Positions 17,084 through 26,001 of a stretch of 64,000 nucleotides of DNA are shown here, one piece after another. The translations under genes were made by a program, and so were the position numbers. Source of the DNA: Temperatibacter sp965603205 (GTDB lineage: Bacteria > Pseudomonadota > Alphaproteobacteria > Sphingomonadales > Kordiimonadaceae); the NCBI GenBank assembly GCA_965603205.1, contig CBFDCC010000005.1:1-64000 (forward strand), written 5' to 3'. The notes under the pieces were generated by a model, which did no database searches, was not told where the DNA came from, and was given only the letters and a program-made list of their open reading frames with translations. Each line of letters begins with the position of its first letter. The first letter of the stretch is position 1.

Positions 17084-17659
17084 ATGTATATTCTAATCGA
17101 TAATTATGACAGTTTTACCTATAATCTCTATCATTATTTGATGGAGCTTGGTGCCGATGTGCATGTTTACCGTAATGATGAATTAACTGTTGCTGAGATT
17201 ATCGCTAAAAAACCTGAAGGCATTATATTATCCCCGGGACCTTGCACACCCAATGAGGCAGGTATTTGTTTAGATTTGATAGATGCTGTTAAAGGTAAAA
17301 TCCCTGTGTTAGGTGTATGTCTGGGCTTTCAGTCCATTGGCCAAATATTTGGCGGTAAGGTTATTCGCGCTCCCTATGTGATGCATGGTAAAACTAGTGA
17401 AATATTACATGAGGGTAAAAGCGTCTTTAAAGACCTACCTCAGTCGTTTAATGCGACAAGATATCACTCGCTTATTGTTGAGCGTGCTAGCTTGCCTGAT
17501 TGCCTAGAGATTACAGCAGAGACAGAAGATGGTATTATTATGGGATTAGCACATAAAGAGTTTGACATTCATGGTGTACAATTCCACCCAGAGAGCATCG
17601 CTTCAGAAAGTGGGCATGACCTGTTAAATAATTTTATTAAATTATGTAAAAAGACGTAA
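17084..17659 (+). CDS. trpG: anthranilate synthase component II (glutamine amidotransferase)
   Basis: Provides ammonia from glutamine to TrpE; may also serve aminodeoxychorismate synthase as PabA, since this subunit is shared in many bacteria. 191 aa class-I amidotransferase with oxyanion motif SPGPCTP, nucleophile C79 in GVCLGFQ and the H168/E170 pair in VQFHPES. First gene of trpG-trpD-trpC-moaC. TTGACA (17004) and TATAAT (17016) occur upstream but not with each other at promoter spacing. Only a weak Shine-Dalgarno is visible. Confidence 0.96.
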   Translation: MYILIDNYDSFTYNLYHYLMELGADVHVYRNDELTVAEIIAKKPEGIILSPGPCTPNEAGICLDLIDAVKGKIPVLGVCLGFQSIGQIFGGKVIRAPYVMHGKTSEILHEGKSVFKDLPQSFNATRYHSLIVERASLPDCLEITAETEDGIIMGLAHKEFDIHGVQFHPESIASESGHDLLNNFIKLCKKT

Positions 17660-17660
17660 T

Positions 17661-18686
17661 ATGAAAGACTTAAAGTCCATACTTAATTTACTTGCTGATG
17701 GTAAAACTCTTACCATTGATCAGGCTAATGCTGCCTTCGATCTTATTATGTCAGGTTCCATTGATACGGCTCAGATAGCCGCATTTCTAATGGGCATGCG
17801 TATGCGCGGAGAAACCGTTGATGAGATAACTGGTGGCGCTATGATTCTTCGTAGCAAAGCTGATAAAATTAACGCACCAGAGGGTAGTATTGATACATGT
17901 GGTACGGGCGGTGATGGTACAGGTACCTATAACATTTCTACGACTGCGGCAATAGTAGCAGCAGCCTGTGGTGTACCTGTTGCCAAACATGGTAACCGCT
18001 CAGTCTCATCAAAGTCTGGCTCCTCTGAAGTTCTAGAAGCTTTAGGTATTAATCTAGAAATGCCAACAGAGGCTAATGAAGCCTGTCTTATAGAGCATAA
18101 CATTGCCTTTATGTTTGCGCCATCTCACCACCGCGCTATGCGTCATGTGGGTCCTGTGCGCGCCTCTATGGGTATGCGCACCATATTTAACCTATTAGGG
18201 CCACTAGCAAACCCCGCCATGACTAAGCGCCAAGTATTAGGTGTCTTTGATAAGGCATGGGTAAGACCTATGGCTGAGGTCTTATTACAGCTCGGCAGTG
18301 AACATGTATGGGTCGTGCATGGTAGTGATGGTCTAGATGAATTAACAATTACCGGTAAAAGCTATGTGGCTGAGTTAAAAGACGGTGAAATAAAAGAGTT
18401 CGAGATTGATCCAACTGATTACGGCCTCTCCACTGCTACACTTGCAGATATTCAAGGTGGCGATGCAAGTGTGAACGCCCAGGCTATGCATGAGGTTCTA
18501 AATGGAGCAAAAAATGCTTACCGCGACATTGTGTTGTTAAACGCAGGGGCCGCGCTGGTTGTTGCAGATAAAGCTGATAATTTACAAGAGGCTATTATCA
18601 TAGCTGCCAAGGCCATCGATAGTGGTAAAGCCATGAATACGTTGGCCAACTGGATAGACTTTACGCAAAGATATGTAAAAGGATAA
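17661..18686 (+). CDS. trpD: anthranilate phosphoribosyltransferase
   Basis: Transfers phosphoribose from PRPP to anthranilate. 341 aa, normal. Family motifs: CGTGGDGTGTYNIST (PRPP and Mg binding, about 80-94), KHGNRSVSSKSGSSEVLEALG and GPLANPA. The start is one base after the trpG stop and indicates translational coupling. The enzyme is free-standing, not fused to TrpG. trpC follows after 6 nt. Confidence 0.97.
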   Translation: MKDLKSILNLLADGKTLTIDQANAAFDLIMSGSIDTAQIAAFLMGMRMRGETVDEITGGAMILRSKADKINAPEGSIDTCGTGGDGTGTYNISTTAAIVAAACGVPVAKHGNRSVSSKSGSSEVLEALGINLEMPTEANEACLIEHNIAFMFAPSHHRAMRHVGPVRASMGMRTIFNLLGPLANPAMTKRQVLGVFDKAWVRPMAEVLLQLGSEHVWVVHGSDGLDELTITGKSYVAELKDGEIKEFEIDPTDYGLSTATLADIQGGDASVNAQAMHEVLNGAKNAYRDIVLLNAGAALVVADKADNLQEAIIIAAKAIDSGKAMNTLANWIDFTQRYVKG

Positions 18687-18692
18687 GATTTA

Positions 18693-19481
18693 GTGTCTGA
18701 TGTTTTAAAAGAGATATGCGATCGTAAGCGTGAACATGTAATATCAAAAAAGGCTGAGAAGTCATTAGCAGACATCGAATCACTAGCTAACCAAGCATCA
18801 AGTCCGCGCGGTTTTTATAATCAATTAAACGCGGCTAAAGATAAAGGTAGATACGGCCTAATCTGTGAAATTAAAAAGGCTAGCCCTTCTAAAGGCCTCA
18901 TTAGACCCGATTTTAACCCGCCAATTATTGCCAAAGCATATGAAGATGGCGGGGCTACTTGTTTATCTGTACTTACAGACACGCCCTATTTTCAAGGTGA
19001 AGATCAGTATCTTGTTCAGGCTCGGGCTAATGTGCCCCTTCCCTGTTTACGCAAAGACTTTATGATCGACACATATCAAGTACCAGAGTCACGGGCATTA
19101 GGCGCAGACTGTATATTGCTTATAATGGCGGCTCTGGATGACGCCCAAGCTGCTGAGATGGAATCAGCTGCTATTGATTGGGATATGGATGTACTTATCG
19201 AAGTTCATAATGCAGAAGAGCTAGAGCGTGCACTAAAATTGAAAAGCCCTCTTATAGGGATTAACAACCGTAATTTAAAAACTATGGAAGTATCACTTAA
19301 CACTACACTATCTCTTGCTAAAACTATTGAGGATGAAAACCGTATGGTCGTTGGTGAATCGGGCCTTAGAGACCGCTCTGATCTTAACGCCTGCGCTGCT
19401 GTGGGCGTAAATAGTTTTCTAATTGGTGAAACATTCATGCGTCAAGACGATGTCTCTGCCGCTGTAAAGGCTATGCTATGA
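18693..19481 (+). CDS. trpC: indole-3-glycerol phosphate synthase
   Basis: Ring-closing step of tryptophan synthesis from CdRP. TIM-barrel of 262 aa; visible motifs are CEIKKASPSKGLIR (catalytic lysines), LSVLTDTPYFQG, LRKDFMID, ALGADCILLI, GINNRNLKT and VGESGLRDRSDL. The start is GTG at 18693, supported by AAGGAT upstream. Not fused to TrpF. The stop overlaps the moaC start by 4 nt, so tryptophan and molybdopterin genes share an operon, as in many Alphaproteobacteria. Confidence 0.97.
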   Translation: MSDVLKEICDRKREHVISKKAEKSLADIESLANQASSPRGFYNQLNAAKDKGRYGLICEIKKASPSKGLIRPDFNPPIIAKAYEDGGATCLSVLTDTPYFQGEDQYLVQARANVPLPCLRKDFMIDTYQVPESRALGADCILLIMAALDDAQAAEMESAAIDWDMDVLIEVHNAEELERALKLKSPLIGINNRNLKTMEVSLNTTLSLAKTIEDENRMVVGESGLRDRSDLNACAAVGVNSFLIGETFMRQDDVSAAVKAML

Positions 19482-19957
19482 GCAATGATAAGCTAACGCA
19501 TCTAGATGAAACTGGCGCGGCCCATATGGTCGACGTTTCGGCTAAGGCTGATACATCACGCACAGCGATCGCTAGGTCTACTATTAAAATGAAACCTGAG
19601 ACCCTTAAAGCTATTTTAGATGATAAGCTACCAAAGGGCGATGTGATCGCCACAGCGCGACTAGCCGGCATTATGGCGGCTAAGAAAACCAGTGACCTTA
19701 TCCCTCTTTGTCATCCGCTGATGATTAGCTCTGTCTCGGTCGATATTCAGCCATCTGGTGATGATACTATAATCGTAGAGGCTAAAGTTAAAGTCTCTGG
19801 GCAAACAGGTGTTGAAATGGAAGCTCTAACCGCCGCCTCCATCACAACCCTGACCCTTTATGATATGGCAAAAGCGATTGATAAGGGCATGATTATCCAA
19901 GAGACCAAGCTGCTGTTTAAAGAAGGTGGTAAATCAGGCACCTTTACAGCAGAATAA
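19478..19957 (+). CDS. moaC: cyclic pyranopterin monophosphate synthase
   Basis: Second step of molybdenum-cofactor synthesis: converts the MoaA product to cyclic pyranopterin monophosphate. 159 aa, standard. Motifs: the N-terminal LTHLDETGAAHMVDV, IAGIMAAKKTSDLIPLCHPL with the conserved HPL, and GVEMEALTAAS followed by LTLYDMAKAIDKGM. The start ATG overlaps the trpC stop (ATGA). moeA commonly follows here in relatives; instead there is a 93-bp gap and lexA, so the rest of the pathway must lie elsewhere. Confidence 0.97.
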   Translation: MSNDKLTHLDETGAAHMVDVSAKADTSRTAIARSTIKMKPETLKAILDDKLPKGDVIATARLAGIMAAKKTSDLIPLCHPLMISSVSVDIQPSGDDTIIVEAKVKVSGQTGVEMEALTAASITTLTLYDMAKAIDKGMIIQETKLLFKEGGKSGTFTAE

Positions 19958-19987
19958 TCAGCTCTTTAACCTAATTTGAAATATTTG

Positions 19988-20021
19988 TTGACTTTATGTT
20001 CATGTAGAACTAAAAGAGAAC
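19988..20021 (+). promoter_or_regulatory. lexA promoter with alphaproteobacterial SOS box
   Basis: GAAC-N7-GAAC (20007-20021), the direct-repeat LexA operator known for Alphaproteobacteria, overlaps the -10 region of a promoter whose -35 is TTGACT (19988-19993); a TAAAAG at 20011 is the likely -10. A third half-site in the opposite sense, GTTC, lies at 19999-20002. The layout means LexA represses its own gene. Confidence 0.85.
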
Positions 20022-20050
20022 ATAGAGGCAACAAAACAGGGATATTTCAA

Positions 20051-20734
20051 ATGCTGACAAGTAAACAACATGATTTGCTATTGTTCATAAATGAGCGCAT
20101 TCAAAAATCTGGCGTATCCCCCTCTTTCGATGAAATGAAAGATGCTCTTGGTCTTAAATCAAAATCAGGTATTCATAGACTTATTAAAGCATTAGAAGAA
20201 CGCGGGTTTATCCGCCGTATGGCAAACCGCGCTCGTGCGCTTGAAGTTGTTAAACTACCTGATGTAGATGTACCTGCCCGTAAAGAAGAAATCCCTAGTG
20301 ATAATGTAGTTCAAGCTAATTTTGGTGCTAATACTGTACCAGAGATAGAAGAAATTACAGTGCCCATGCATGGCCGTATAGCCGCTGGAACACCTATCGA
20401 AGCGCTTGAAAATGCTGATAATCATATTGCTATCCCACCAAATATGGTTGGTCGTGGTGATCGATATGCGCTGGAGATCTCTGGTGAGAGTATGATTGAA
20501 CTAGGCATTATGGACGGCGACACTGTGCTCATTGAAAGCTGTAACACCGCCAGAGATGGTGAAATTATTGTTGCACTGGTTGACGGCGAAGAAGCCACTT
20601 TAAAAACATTAAAACGCCAAGGCCAGCATGTGGCACTCATACCTGCAAACCGTGATTTCGACACACAAATTTTAGAGGCTAACCGCGTTCAAATTCAGGG
20701 TCGCTTAGTAGGTTTGCTGCGTACATACCACTAA
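20051..20734 (+). CDS. lexA: LexA repressor, SOS regulator
   Basis: Transcriptional repressor of the DNA-damage response that self-cleaves with RecA. The start at 20051 (MLTSKQHDLL) matches LexA proteins and has AGGGA upstream; an in-frame ATG at 19976 is ignored because it would place the SOS box inside the coding region. 227 aa: winged-helix DNA-binding domain (1-68; recognition region SKSGIHRLIKALEERGFIRR), a linker, and the S24 peptidase domain. The cleavage site A112-G113 (RIAAG), catalytic S147 (SGESM) and K185 (ATLKT) are all present. It converges on comEC with a 20-bp gap. Confidence 0.97.
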   Translation: MLTSKQHDLLLFINERIQKSGVSPSFDEMKDALGLKSKSGIHRLIKALEERGFIRRMANRARALEVVKLPDVDVPARKEEIPSDNVVQANFGANTVPEIEEITVPMHGRIAAGTPIEALENADNHIAIPPNMVGRGDRYALEISGESMIELGIMDGDTVLIESCNTARDGEIIVALVDGEEATLKTLKRQGQHVALIPANRDFDTQILEANRVQIQGRLVGLLRTYH

Positions 20735-20754
20735 TATTACTTCTTTAAAGTATA

Positions 20755-22818
20755 TTAGTAACCATATGACCAATAACGATTTTCTTTGTTATTGGTCGAG
20801 GTTTTTATTCGATATGACCCATCCTCATTACGCCACACTGAATGGGCACCAAATTTTGAAAAATCACGGTCAGTAATCATTAAGCTATTATTAAACTTAG
20901 CGGCTTTCTTGCATGCTTGACTAATGTTTTTCCCTGCTAATACTATATCTGCTGCAGCACAATCTTCCTCAATGCTATCACTATCTAACAAGCTATAAAT
21001 TTGAACACCCTCACTAAGTGTATAAAGACAGCCTGATGGACCACACTGTCTTAAAGCACTATCTGGTGCACTGTCTGTAGATAACTCTAATGCCATTCTC
21101 GCCACATACCCACTACCTCTAACACCACCGAGTATAGCATTATCTCCTTGAGAATATTGAATGAATGATTTGCCATTTTCAAAGAAGATAAAATCAGGCA
21201 AATCCATCCGTCCATATGTCATCATAGACACCAATGATAGAGCGTATATAGCACCTCCTAGCCACAATGGTCTGATTATAAAGAATATAAGCAAGCCACA
21301 TATGGCTATAATAAAGAATAGATCAGTTATAGCACCAAGCGACCATGTGGTCATTGGCCAACTAGCAAATTCGTTTCCAACATTCAGTATGATCTCTAAT
21401 GCGTAGGATAGAAGTGGTGCCGTAATAGCCTCAAGACCAAAGGGTATCAGTAATAAAGTTAAAAGACCCAAGGGCATCACCACTAATGCTAATATGGGCA
21501 TCGCAGCTAAATTAGCAAAAACACCGATAATCGATAGACTGTGAAAATGATACAGAGATATGGGGGCAATGGCCGCTTGGGCAATGATTGTTGTCATGGT
21601 CGTCATAGCGAAGAAAATCACTAGTTTGCGGCCAAATTTGAATATAGGCCCCATCGGTTCATGAGGTTTAAATTGGCCTTTGCGCCCTATTAACCATTCA
21701 TAAAAGACAATTAAAGCAGCTGTGGCAGCAAAAGACATTTGAAAACCTGCGCTTAATATGGATTCTGGCTGTATTAATATGATTAGAAAAGCTGCTAAAG
21801 CGACACTGCGCAATGATATGGCACGTCTATCTATTAATATTGCTAATAGGGCTACAGTTACCATTAAAAATGCACGGATCGTCGAAGTACTCATGCCTGA
21901 TAGTAATAGATAGGAGACTGCTGCTACAATAGCCCCTACAGCAGCAATTTTACGTGGTAATATATATAGTGCAATAGCAGGAATAAGGGCAAAAAGCGCC
22001 TCTAATATGAAAAATACAAAACCTGTAACTAATCCCATATGCAAACCAGATATGGCTAGAATATGCGCTAGACCGACCTCACGCATAGTATCAACTGTTT
22101 GTTTAGTGAGTAAATCACGCCTACCAACGAGAAGTGCAGCCGCAAGGCCGCCCTGTTCTGGCCCTAATGCTATAATTAACCTACTGGCGATCGTGTTTCG
22201 TATATTCTCGATCTGTATAGCGAATGAGGACCTCGCCCCCTTATGGATCAATTCAACATCGGATACGGCGTAACCGCTACCGCCTACCTGCCTAAACCAA
22301 GCCTGCCTGCTAAAGTCAAATGCGCCATAAAATATTGGACGCGCAGGCCCTTTTAAAACAGCATTCAGCTTTACGGTATCACCGGCCGCTATATCTGGTA
22401 AATCAGTGCGTACAGACACTTGTAGCTTTAAAGGTATTTGATCAGCATTATAGCGCCCCAGTTTAGAGATATTGGACAAATACAGCCTAGGAGCTTGGTT
22501 AGGCCTGCGCTCTACAAAAGAAATAGTAGCCTCAACAGGATAGAATCGCTCAACTTGATCTAACTTAGGCGCTAAAAGGCTCTCATTTCGGTACTTGGAA
22601 GCAAGGGTGCCACATAATAGGATCAAACAGACTGTCAGAAGGTGTTTAACATGCAGCTGTTTAGAAAATAACTGTAATCCAACTACTGTAAGCGTAGATA
22701 CTATAAGTAATGTAAGTGGCAATTCAAAAGGTAATATAAGATAAACAATAGCCCCAAACGCAAAAATACAGGTAACGCCCATCATGCGCCATTCACTATG
22801 CATTGATACAGCTTGCAT
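20755..22818 (-). CDS. comEC: ComEC/Rec2-family competence membrane protein
   Basis: Polytopic inner-membrane protein thought to form the channel for transforming DNA. 687 aa with N-terminal membrane helices (about 10-65), a DUF4131-like domain (about 70-190), and the Competence domain (about 205-500) containing GLAAALLVGRRD and LAHILAISGLHMGLVTGF. The C-terminal region (about 540-687) is soluble but lacks the HxHxDH metal motif of Gram-positive ComEC, as in other alphaproteobacterial forms. No other competence gene is nearby, so uptake function is unproven. The start is uncertain (M1 or M6; no clear Shine-Dalgarno). A 10-bp inverted repeat lies in its last codons. Confidence 0.88.
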   Translation of the reverse strand: MQAVSMHSEWRMMGVTCIFAFGAIVYLILPFELPLTLLIVSTLTVVGLQLFSKQLHVKHLLTVCLILLCGTLASKYRNESLLAPKLDQVERFYPVEATISFVERRPNQAPRLYLSNISKLGRYNADQIPLKLQVSVRTDLPDIAAGDTVKLNAVLKGPARPIFYGAFDFSRQAWFRQVGGSGYAVSDVELIHKGARSSFAIQIENIRNTIASRLIIALGPEQGGLAAALLVGRRDLLTKQTVDTMREVGLAHILAISGLHMGLVTGFVFFILEALFALIPAIALYILPRKIAAVGAIVAAVSYLLLSGMSTSTIRAFLMVTVALLAILIDRRAISLRSVALAAFLIILIQPESILSAGFQMSFAATAALIVFYEWLIGRKGQFKPHEPMGPIFKFGRKLVIFFAMTTMTTIIAQAAIAPISLYHFHSLSIIGVFANLAAMPILALVVMPLGLLTLLLIPFGLEAITAPLLSYALEIILNVGNEFASWPMTTWSLGAITDLFFIIAICGLLIFFIIRPLWLGGAIYALSLVSMMTYGRMDLPDFIFFENGKSFIQYSQGDNAILGGVRGSGYVARMALELSTDSAPDSALRQCGPSGCLYTLSEGVQIYSLLDSDSIEEDCAAADIVLAGKNISQACKKAAKFNNSLMITDRDFSKFGAHSVWRNEDGSYRIKTSTNNKENRYWSYGY
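20768..20797. repeat. perfect inverted repeat at the lexA/comEC convergence
   Basis: GACCAATAAC and GTTATTGGTC are perfect 10-bp arms around a 10-nt loop, inside the final comEC codons and 33 nt past the lexA stop. On the plus strand GAGGTTTTTATT follows, so it may end lexA transcription. Confidence 0.6.
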
Positions 22819-22970
22819 AATGGCAATCAGGCGTACCTGAAGGCTTTTGCTCTTTTCATATTTTATTGGTGAATAGTGGAAAGTACGTCCCCTTATATTA
22901 GTAAGGCTGTTTTACACTATCTAAGGTCGTGTTCCAAGTATCTAAATTACTGCTTCATAACGCTTCTCAA

Positions 22971-22999
22971 TTGTCTTTAACAGAAGTCTATGCTAAATA
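22971..22999 (+). promoter_or_regulatory. putative gltX promoter
   Basis: TTGTCT and TAAATA separated by 17 nt, 87 nt before the gltX start, in the 268-bp divergent gap with comEC. Otherwise nothing recognisable was seen in that gap. Confidence 0.4.
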
Positions 23000-23086
23000 A
23001 TGCGGCCGAGCACAAAAACCCTAGATCATTAGTATTATTTTACACATCCCAATGATCCATTAGATAAGAATTAGAAAGTACCATTA

Positions 23087-24502
23087 ATGGCTAACAATGC
23101 GCCAAAAGTTGTCACGCGATTTGCTCCCTCACCTACTGGTTTTCTGCATATTGGCGGCGCGCGTACGGCATTATACAATTGGTTATTTGCTCGACATCAC
23201 GGCGGTGATTTTCTTCTTCGTATTGAGGATACAGACCGTAAAAGATCAACCGACGAAGCAGTTGAGGCCATTCTTACAGGTATGAAATGGTTAGAGTTGG
23301 ATTCTGATGGCGAACCTATCAGCCAATTTTCACGCGCTGATCGTCACCGTGAAGTGGCAGAAGATCTTCTTGCTAGCGGTAATGCTTACCACTGTTATGC
23401 TACTCAAGAAGAATTAGCGTCTCTACGTGAGGAAAGTCGAGCAAATGGCGCACCGATGCGAGGTGATATATGGCGTGATAAAGATGCCAGCGAAGCACCA
23501 GCAGGTATTGCACCAGCCATTCGTATTAAAATGCCACGCGAAGGTGAAACTGTTATCAATGATAAGGTTCAAGGCATCGTCACAGTGCAGAATGATCAAT
23601 TAGATGATATGATCATTTTACGCGCCGATGGGACGCCGACCTATATGCTGTCTGTGGTTGTCGATGATTATGATATGGGAGTCACACATGTTATTCGCGG
23701 TGATGATCACCTAAATAACGCCTTTCGCCAAAACCAGATTTATTACGCGATGGGCTGGGACCTACCAGAATTTGCACATATTCCACTTATCCATGGCGGT
23801 GATGGTAAGAAACTATCTAAGCGTCACGGCGCTCTGGGCGTTGATGCCTATGAAGAAATGGGTTTCCTGCCAGAGGCCATGCGTAACTATCTATTACGCC
23901 TAGGCTGGAGCCACGGCGATGACGAGATCATCCCTACAGATAAAGCAATTGAGTGGTTTAATCTTGATAGTGTAGGCAAAGGCCCTGCTCGCTTTGATTT
24001 CGACAAACTTGATTTCGTCAATGCGCACTACATCAAAAATACCGACAATAATGACCTATTTGAACTGATCAAGGTGGGTCTAGAGGCGGAAATTGGTCAT
24101 GCATTAGGCGATGGTGAGGTAAAAAAATCAGTCAAATCATTGTCTTCTGGCAAAGAACGTGCGAAAAGACTGGGAGATATTATTGAATCTACTTCATTAT
24201 TCTGTAATATTCGCCCTCTATCCTTTACGGATAAGGCAAAAGGTATGGTCATAGGCGATGCCGCCATTATGCTAGGTAAACTAGCAAAAGAATTATCTGC
24301 TTTAACGGTCTGGAAACAAGACGAAATTAAAGCATCCATCATGGCCTTCGCGGAAAGTGAAGGCCTCAAACTGGGTAAAGTCATGCAACCTGTTAGGGCT
24401 GCTGTAACTGGAGGGAGGCCTTCTGGTGATCTAGTAGAAATACTAGAAATTCTAGATCAGCCCGAAACAGTTAACAGACTAACTGACGTTGCAACAGACT
24501 AA
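23087..24502 (+). CDS. gltX: glutamyl-tRNA synthetase
   Basis: Class-I aminoacyl-tRNA synthetase. 471 aa, standard. The HIGH-type signature is FAPSPTGFLHIGGARTA (about 12-28) and the KMSKS-type signature is KKLSKRHGA. Also seen: FLLRIEDTDRKRS, GDDHLNN and GWSHGDDE. Many Alphaproteobacteria have two GltX copies and charge tRNA-Gln by the GatCAB route; which type this is cannot be judged alone. Divergent from comEC and followed by gltA after a 67-nt gap containing a hairpin. Confidence 0.97.
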   Translation: MANNAPKVVTRFAPSPTGFLHIGGARTALYNWLFARHHGGDFLLRIEDTDRKRSTDEAVEAILTGMKWLELDSDGEPISQFSRADRHREVAEDLLASGNAYHCYATQEELASLREESRANGAPMRGDIWRDKDASEAPAGIAPAIRIKMPREGETVINDKVQGIVTVQNDQLDDMIILRADGTPTYMLSVVVDDYDMGVTHVIRGDDHLNNAFRQNQIYYAMGWDLPEFAHIPLIHGGDGKKLSKRHGALGVDAYEEMGFLPEAMRNYLLRLGWSHGDDEIIPTDKAIEWFNLDSVGKGPARFDFDKLDFVNAHYIKNTDNNDLFELIKVGLEAEIGHALGDGEVKKSVKSLSSGKERAKRLGDIIESTSLFCNIRPLSFTDKAKGMVIGDAAIMLGKLAKELSALTVWKQDEIKASIMAFAESEGLKLGKVMQPVRAAVTGGRPSGDLVEILEILDQPETVNRLTDVATD

Positions 24503-24509
24503 CCCACCC

Positions 24510-24535
24510 TGATTGCCCGAAGTGTTGGGCAGTCA
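24510..24535 (+). other. stem-loop between gltX and gltA
   Basis: TGATTGCCC pairs with GGGCAGTCA (9 bp, one T-G wobble) around an 8-nt loop. There is no T run, so it is more likely an mRNA stability or processing hairpin than a terminator. Confidence 0.5.
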
Positions 24536-24569
24536 TTACAGTTAGACTATGAAAAAGGAGACGAAGACT

Positions 24570-25856
24570 ATGTCAAACGATCCCATGAAACTTTCAGGTT
24601 ATGGAAAAGACCTTGAACTAGGCGTTATGGACGGCACAGTTGGTCCTCAGGTAATCGATGTACGTAAGTTATATGCTGAAACTGGCAAGTTTACATTCGA
24701 CCCGGGGTTTACATCTACTGCAAGCTGCGAATCTAAAATCACATATATCGATGGTGATAAAGGTGAGTTACTCTATCGTGGCTACCCAATAGAACAGCTA
24801 GCTAAAGATTCTGATTTTATGGAAGTATGCTATCTTCTTTTATATGGAGAGCTACCTTCTAAGGCTGAAAAAGTAAAATTCTCAAGCGACATCACCTACC
24901 ATACAATGGTACATGAGCAGCTTCATCGCTTTTTCCTAGGTTTCCGCCGTGACGCGCATCCTATGGCTATTCTTGTTGGTATTGTAGGTGCTCTTGCCTC
25001 TTTTTATCATGATAGTACTGATATTACCGACCCTCATCAGCGTATGGTAGCGTCTTATCGTTTGATTGCTAAGCTTCCTACTATTTGCGCTATGGCTTAT
25101 AAATATACTGTGGGCCAACCCTTTGTTTATCCTCGTAATGATCTATCCTATGCAGGTAATTTCTTGCACATGATGTTCTCTGTACCAGCTGAAGAGTATA
25201 ATTTTAGCCCTACTCTTGAAAAGGCTATGGATTTGATCTTCATTCTACATGCCGATCACGAGCAGAATGCATCGACGTCAACTGTACGCCTTGCTGGTTC
25301 ATCTGGCGCAAACCCCTTTGCATGTATTGCTGCGGGTGTTGCCTGTCTTTGGGGCCCTGCGCACGGCGGCGCTAACGAGGCTTGTCTTAATATGCTTGCC
25401 GAGATTGGGACTGTTGACCGTATTGACGAGTATGTAGCTCGCGCTAAGGATAAGAATGATCCATTCCGCTTAATGGGCTTTGGTCACCGTGTTTATAAAA
25501 ACTTTGACCCTCGCGCGACTGTGATGCGTGAGACTGCGCATAAAGTACTGCAAGAGCTTAATATTCAAGATCCACTTCTAGATGTTGCTATGGCACTTGA
25601 AAAGATCGCCCTAGAGGACGAATATTTCGTATCCAAAAAGCTATATCCTAATGTGGACTTCTATTCAGGTATTATCTTGAAAGCCATGGGATTCCCAACT
25701 GAAATGTTCACAGTATTATTTGCATTAGCACGTACATCTGGCTGGATTGCACAGTGGAAAGAAATGATCGAAGACCCTACACAAAAGATCGGACGCCCTC
25801 GTCAGCTTTATACGGGTGCTACCCAACGTGATTATGTGCCGGTTGATAAGCGCTAA
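24570..25856 (+). CDS. gltA: citrate synthase
   Basis: Condenses acetyl-CoA and oxaloacetate, first step of the TCA cycle. The start at 24570 (MSNDPMKLSG) is preferred because AAGGAG lies 9 nt upstream; an in-frame ATG at 24549 lies upstream of that ribosome-binding site. 428 aa, the hexameric Gram-negative type I form. Motifs: the N-terminal GFTSTASCESKITYIDGDKG and LLYRGYPIEQLA, catalytic histidines in HADHEQNAST and GFGHRVYKN, and FYSGIILKAMG. It follows gltX and ends before a strong terminator. Confidence 0.98.
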   Translation: MSNDPMKLSGYGKDLELGVMDGTVGPQVIDVRKLYAETGKFTFDPGFTSTASCESKITYIDGDKGELLYRGYPIEQLAKDSDFMEVCYLLLYGELPSKAEKVKFSSDITYHTMVHEQLHRFFLGFRRDAHPMAILVGIVGALASFYHDSTDITDPHQRMVASYRLIAKLPTICAMAYKYTVGQPFVYPRNDLSYAGNFLHMMFSVPAEEYNFSPTLEKAMDLIFILHADHEQNASTSTVRLAGSSGANPFACIAAGVACLWGPAHGGANEACLNMLAEIGTVDRIDEYVARAKDKNDPFRLMGFGHRVYKNFDPRATVMRETAHKVLQELNIQDPLLDVAMALEKIALEDEYFVSKKLYPNVDFYSGIILKAMGFPTEMFTVLFALARTSGWIAQWKEMIEDPTQKIGRPRQLYTGATQRDYVPVDKR

Positions 25857-25884
25857 ATAACACGCAAATTAAATTGATTTAAAA

Positions 25885-25917
25885 ATCCCTGCCATTAATT
25901 AGGCGGGGATTTTTTTT
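25885..25917 (+). terminator. rho-independent terminator of gltA
   Basis: ATCCCTGCC/GGCGGGGAT (9 bp, one wobble) with an 8-nt loop and seven or more T, about 28 nt after the stop. Confidence 0.88.
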
Positions 25918-25932
25918 GTGAACATTACGCAT

Positions 25933-25962
25933 AAAAAAAAGAGCGGGGATAAACCCGCTCTT
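25933..25962 (-). terminator. rho-independent terminator of the skp end of the envelope operon
   Basis: Perfect 9-bp stem AAGAGCGGG/CCCGCTCTT with a 6-nt loop; eight T follow on the minus strand. It faces the gltA terminator and closes the operon about 40 nt after the skp stop. Confidence 0.9.
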
Positions 25963-26001
25963 AATCAAATATTGAATTGCAACTAAACTATATTAGTTAG
26001 C

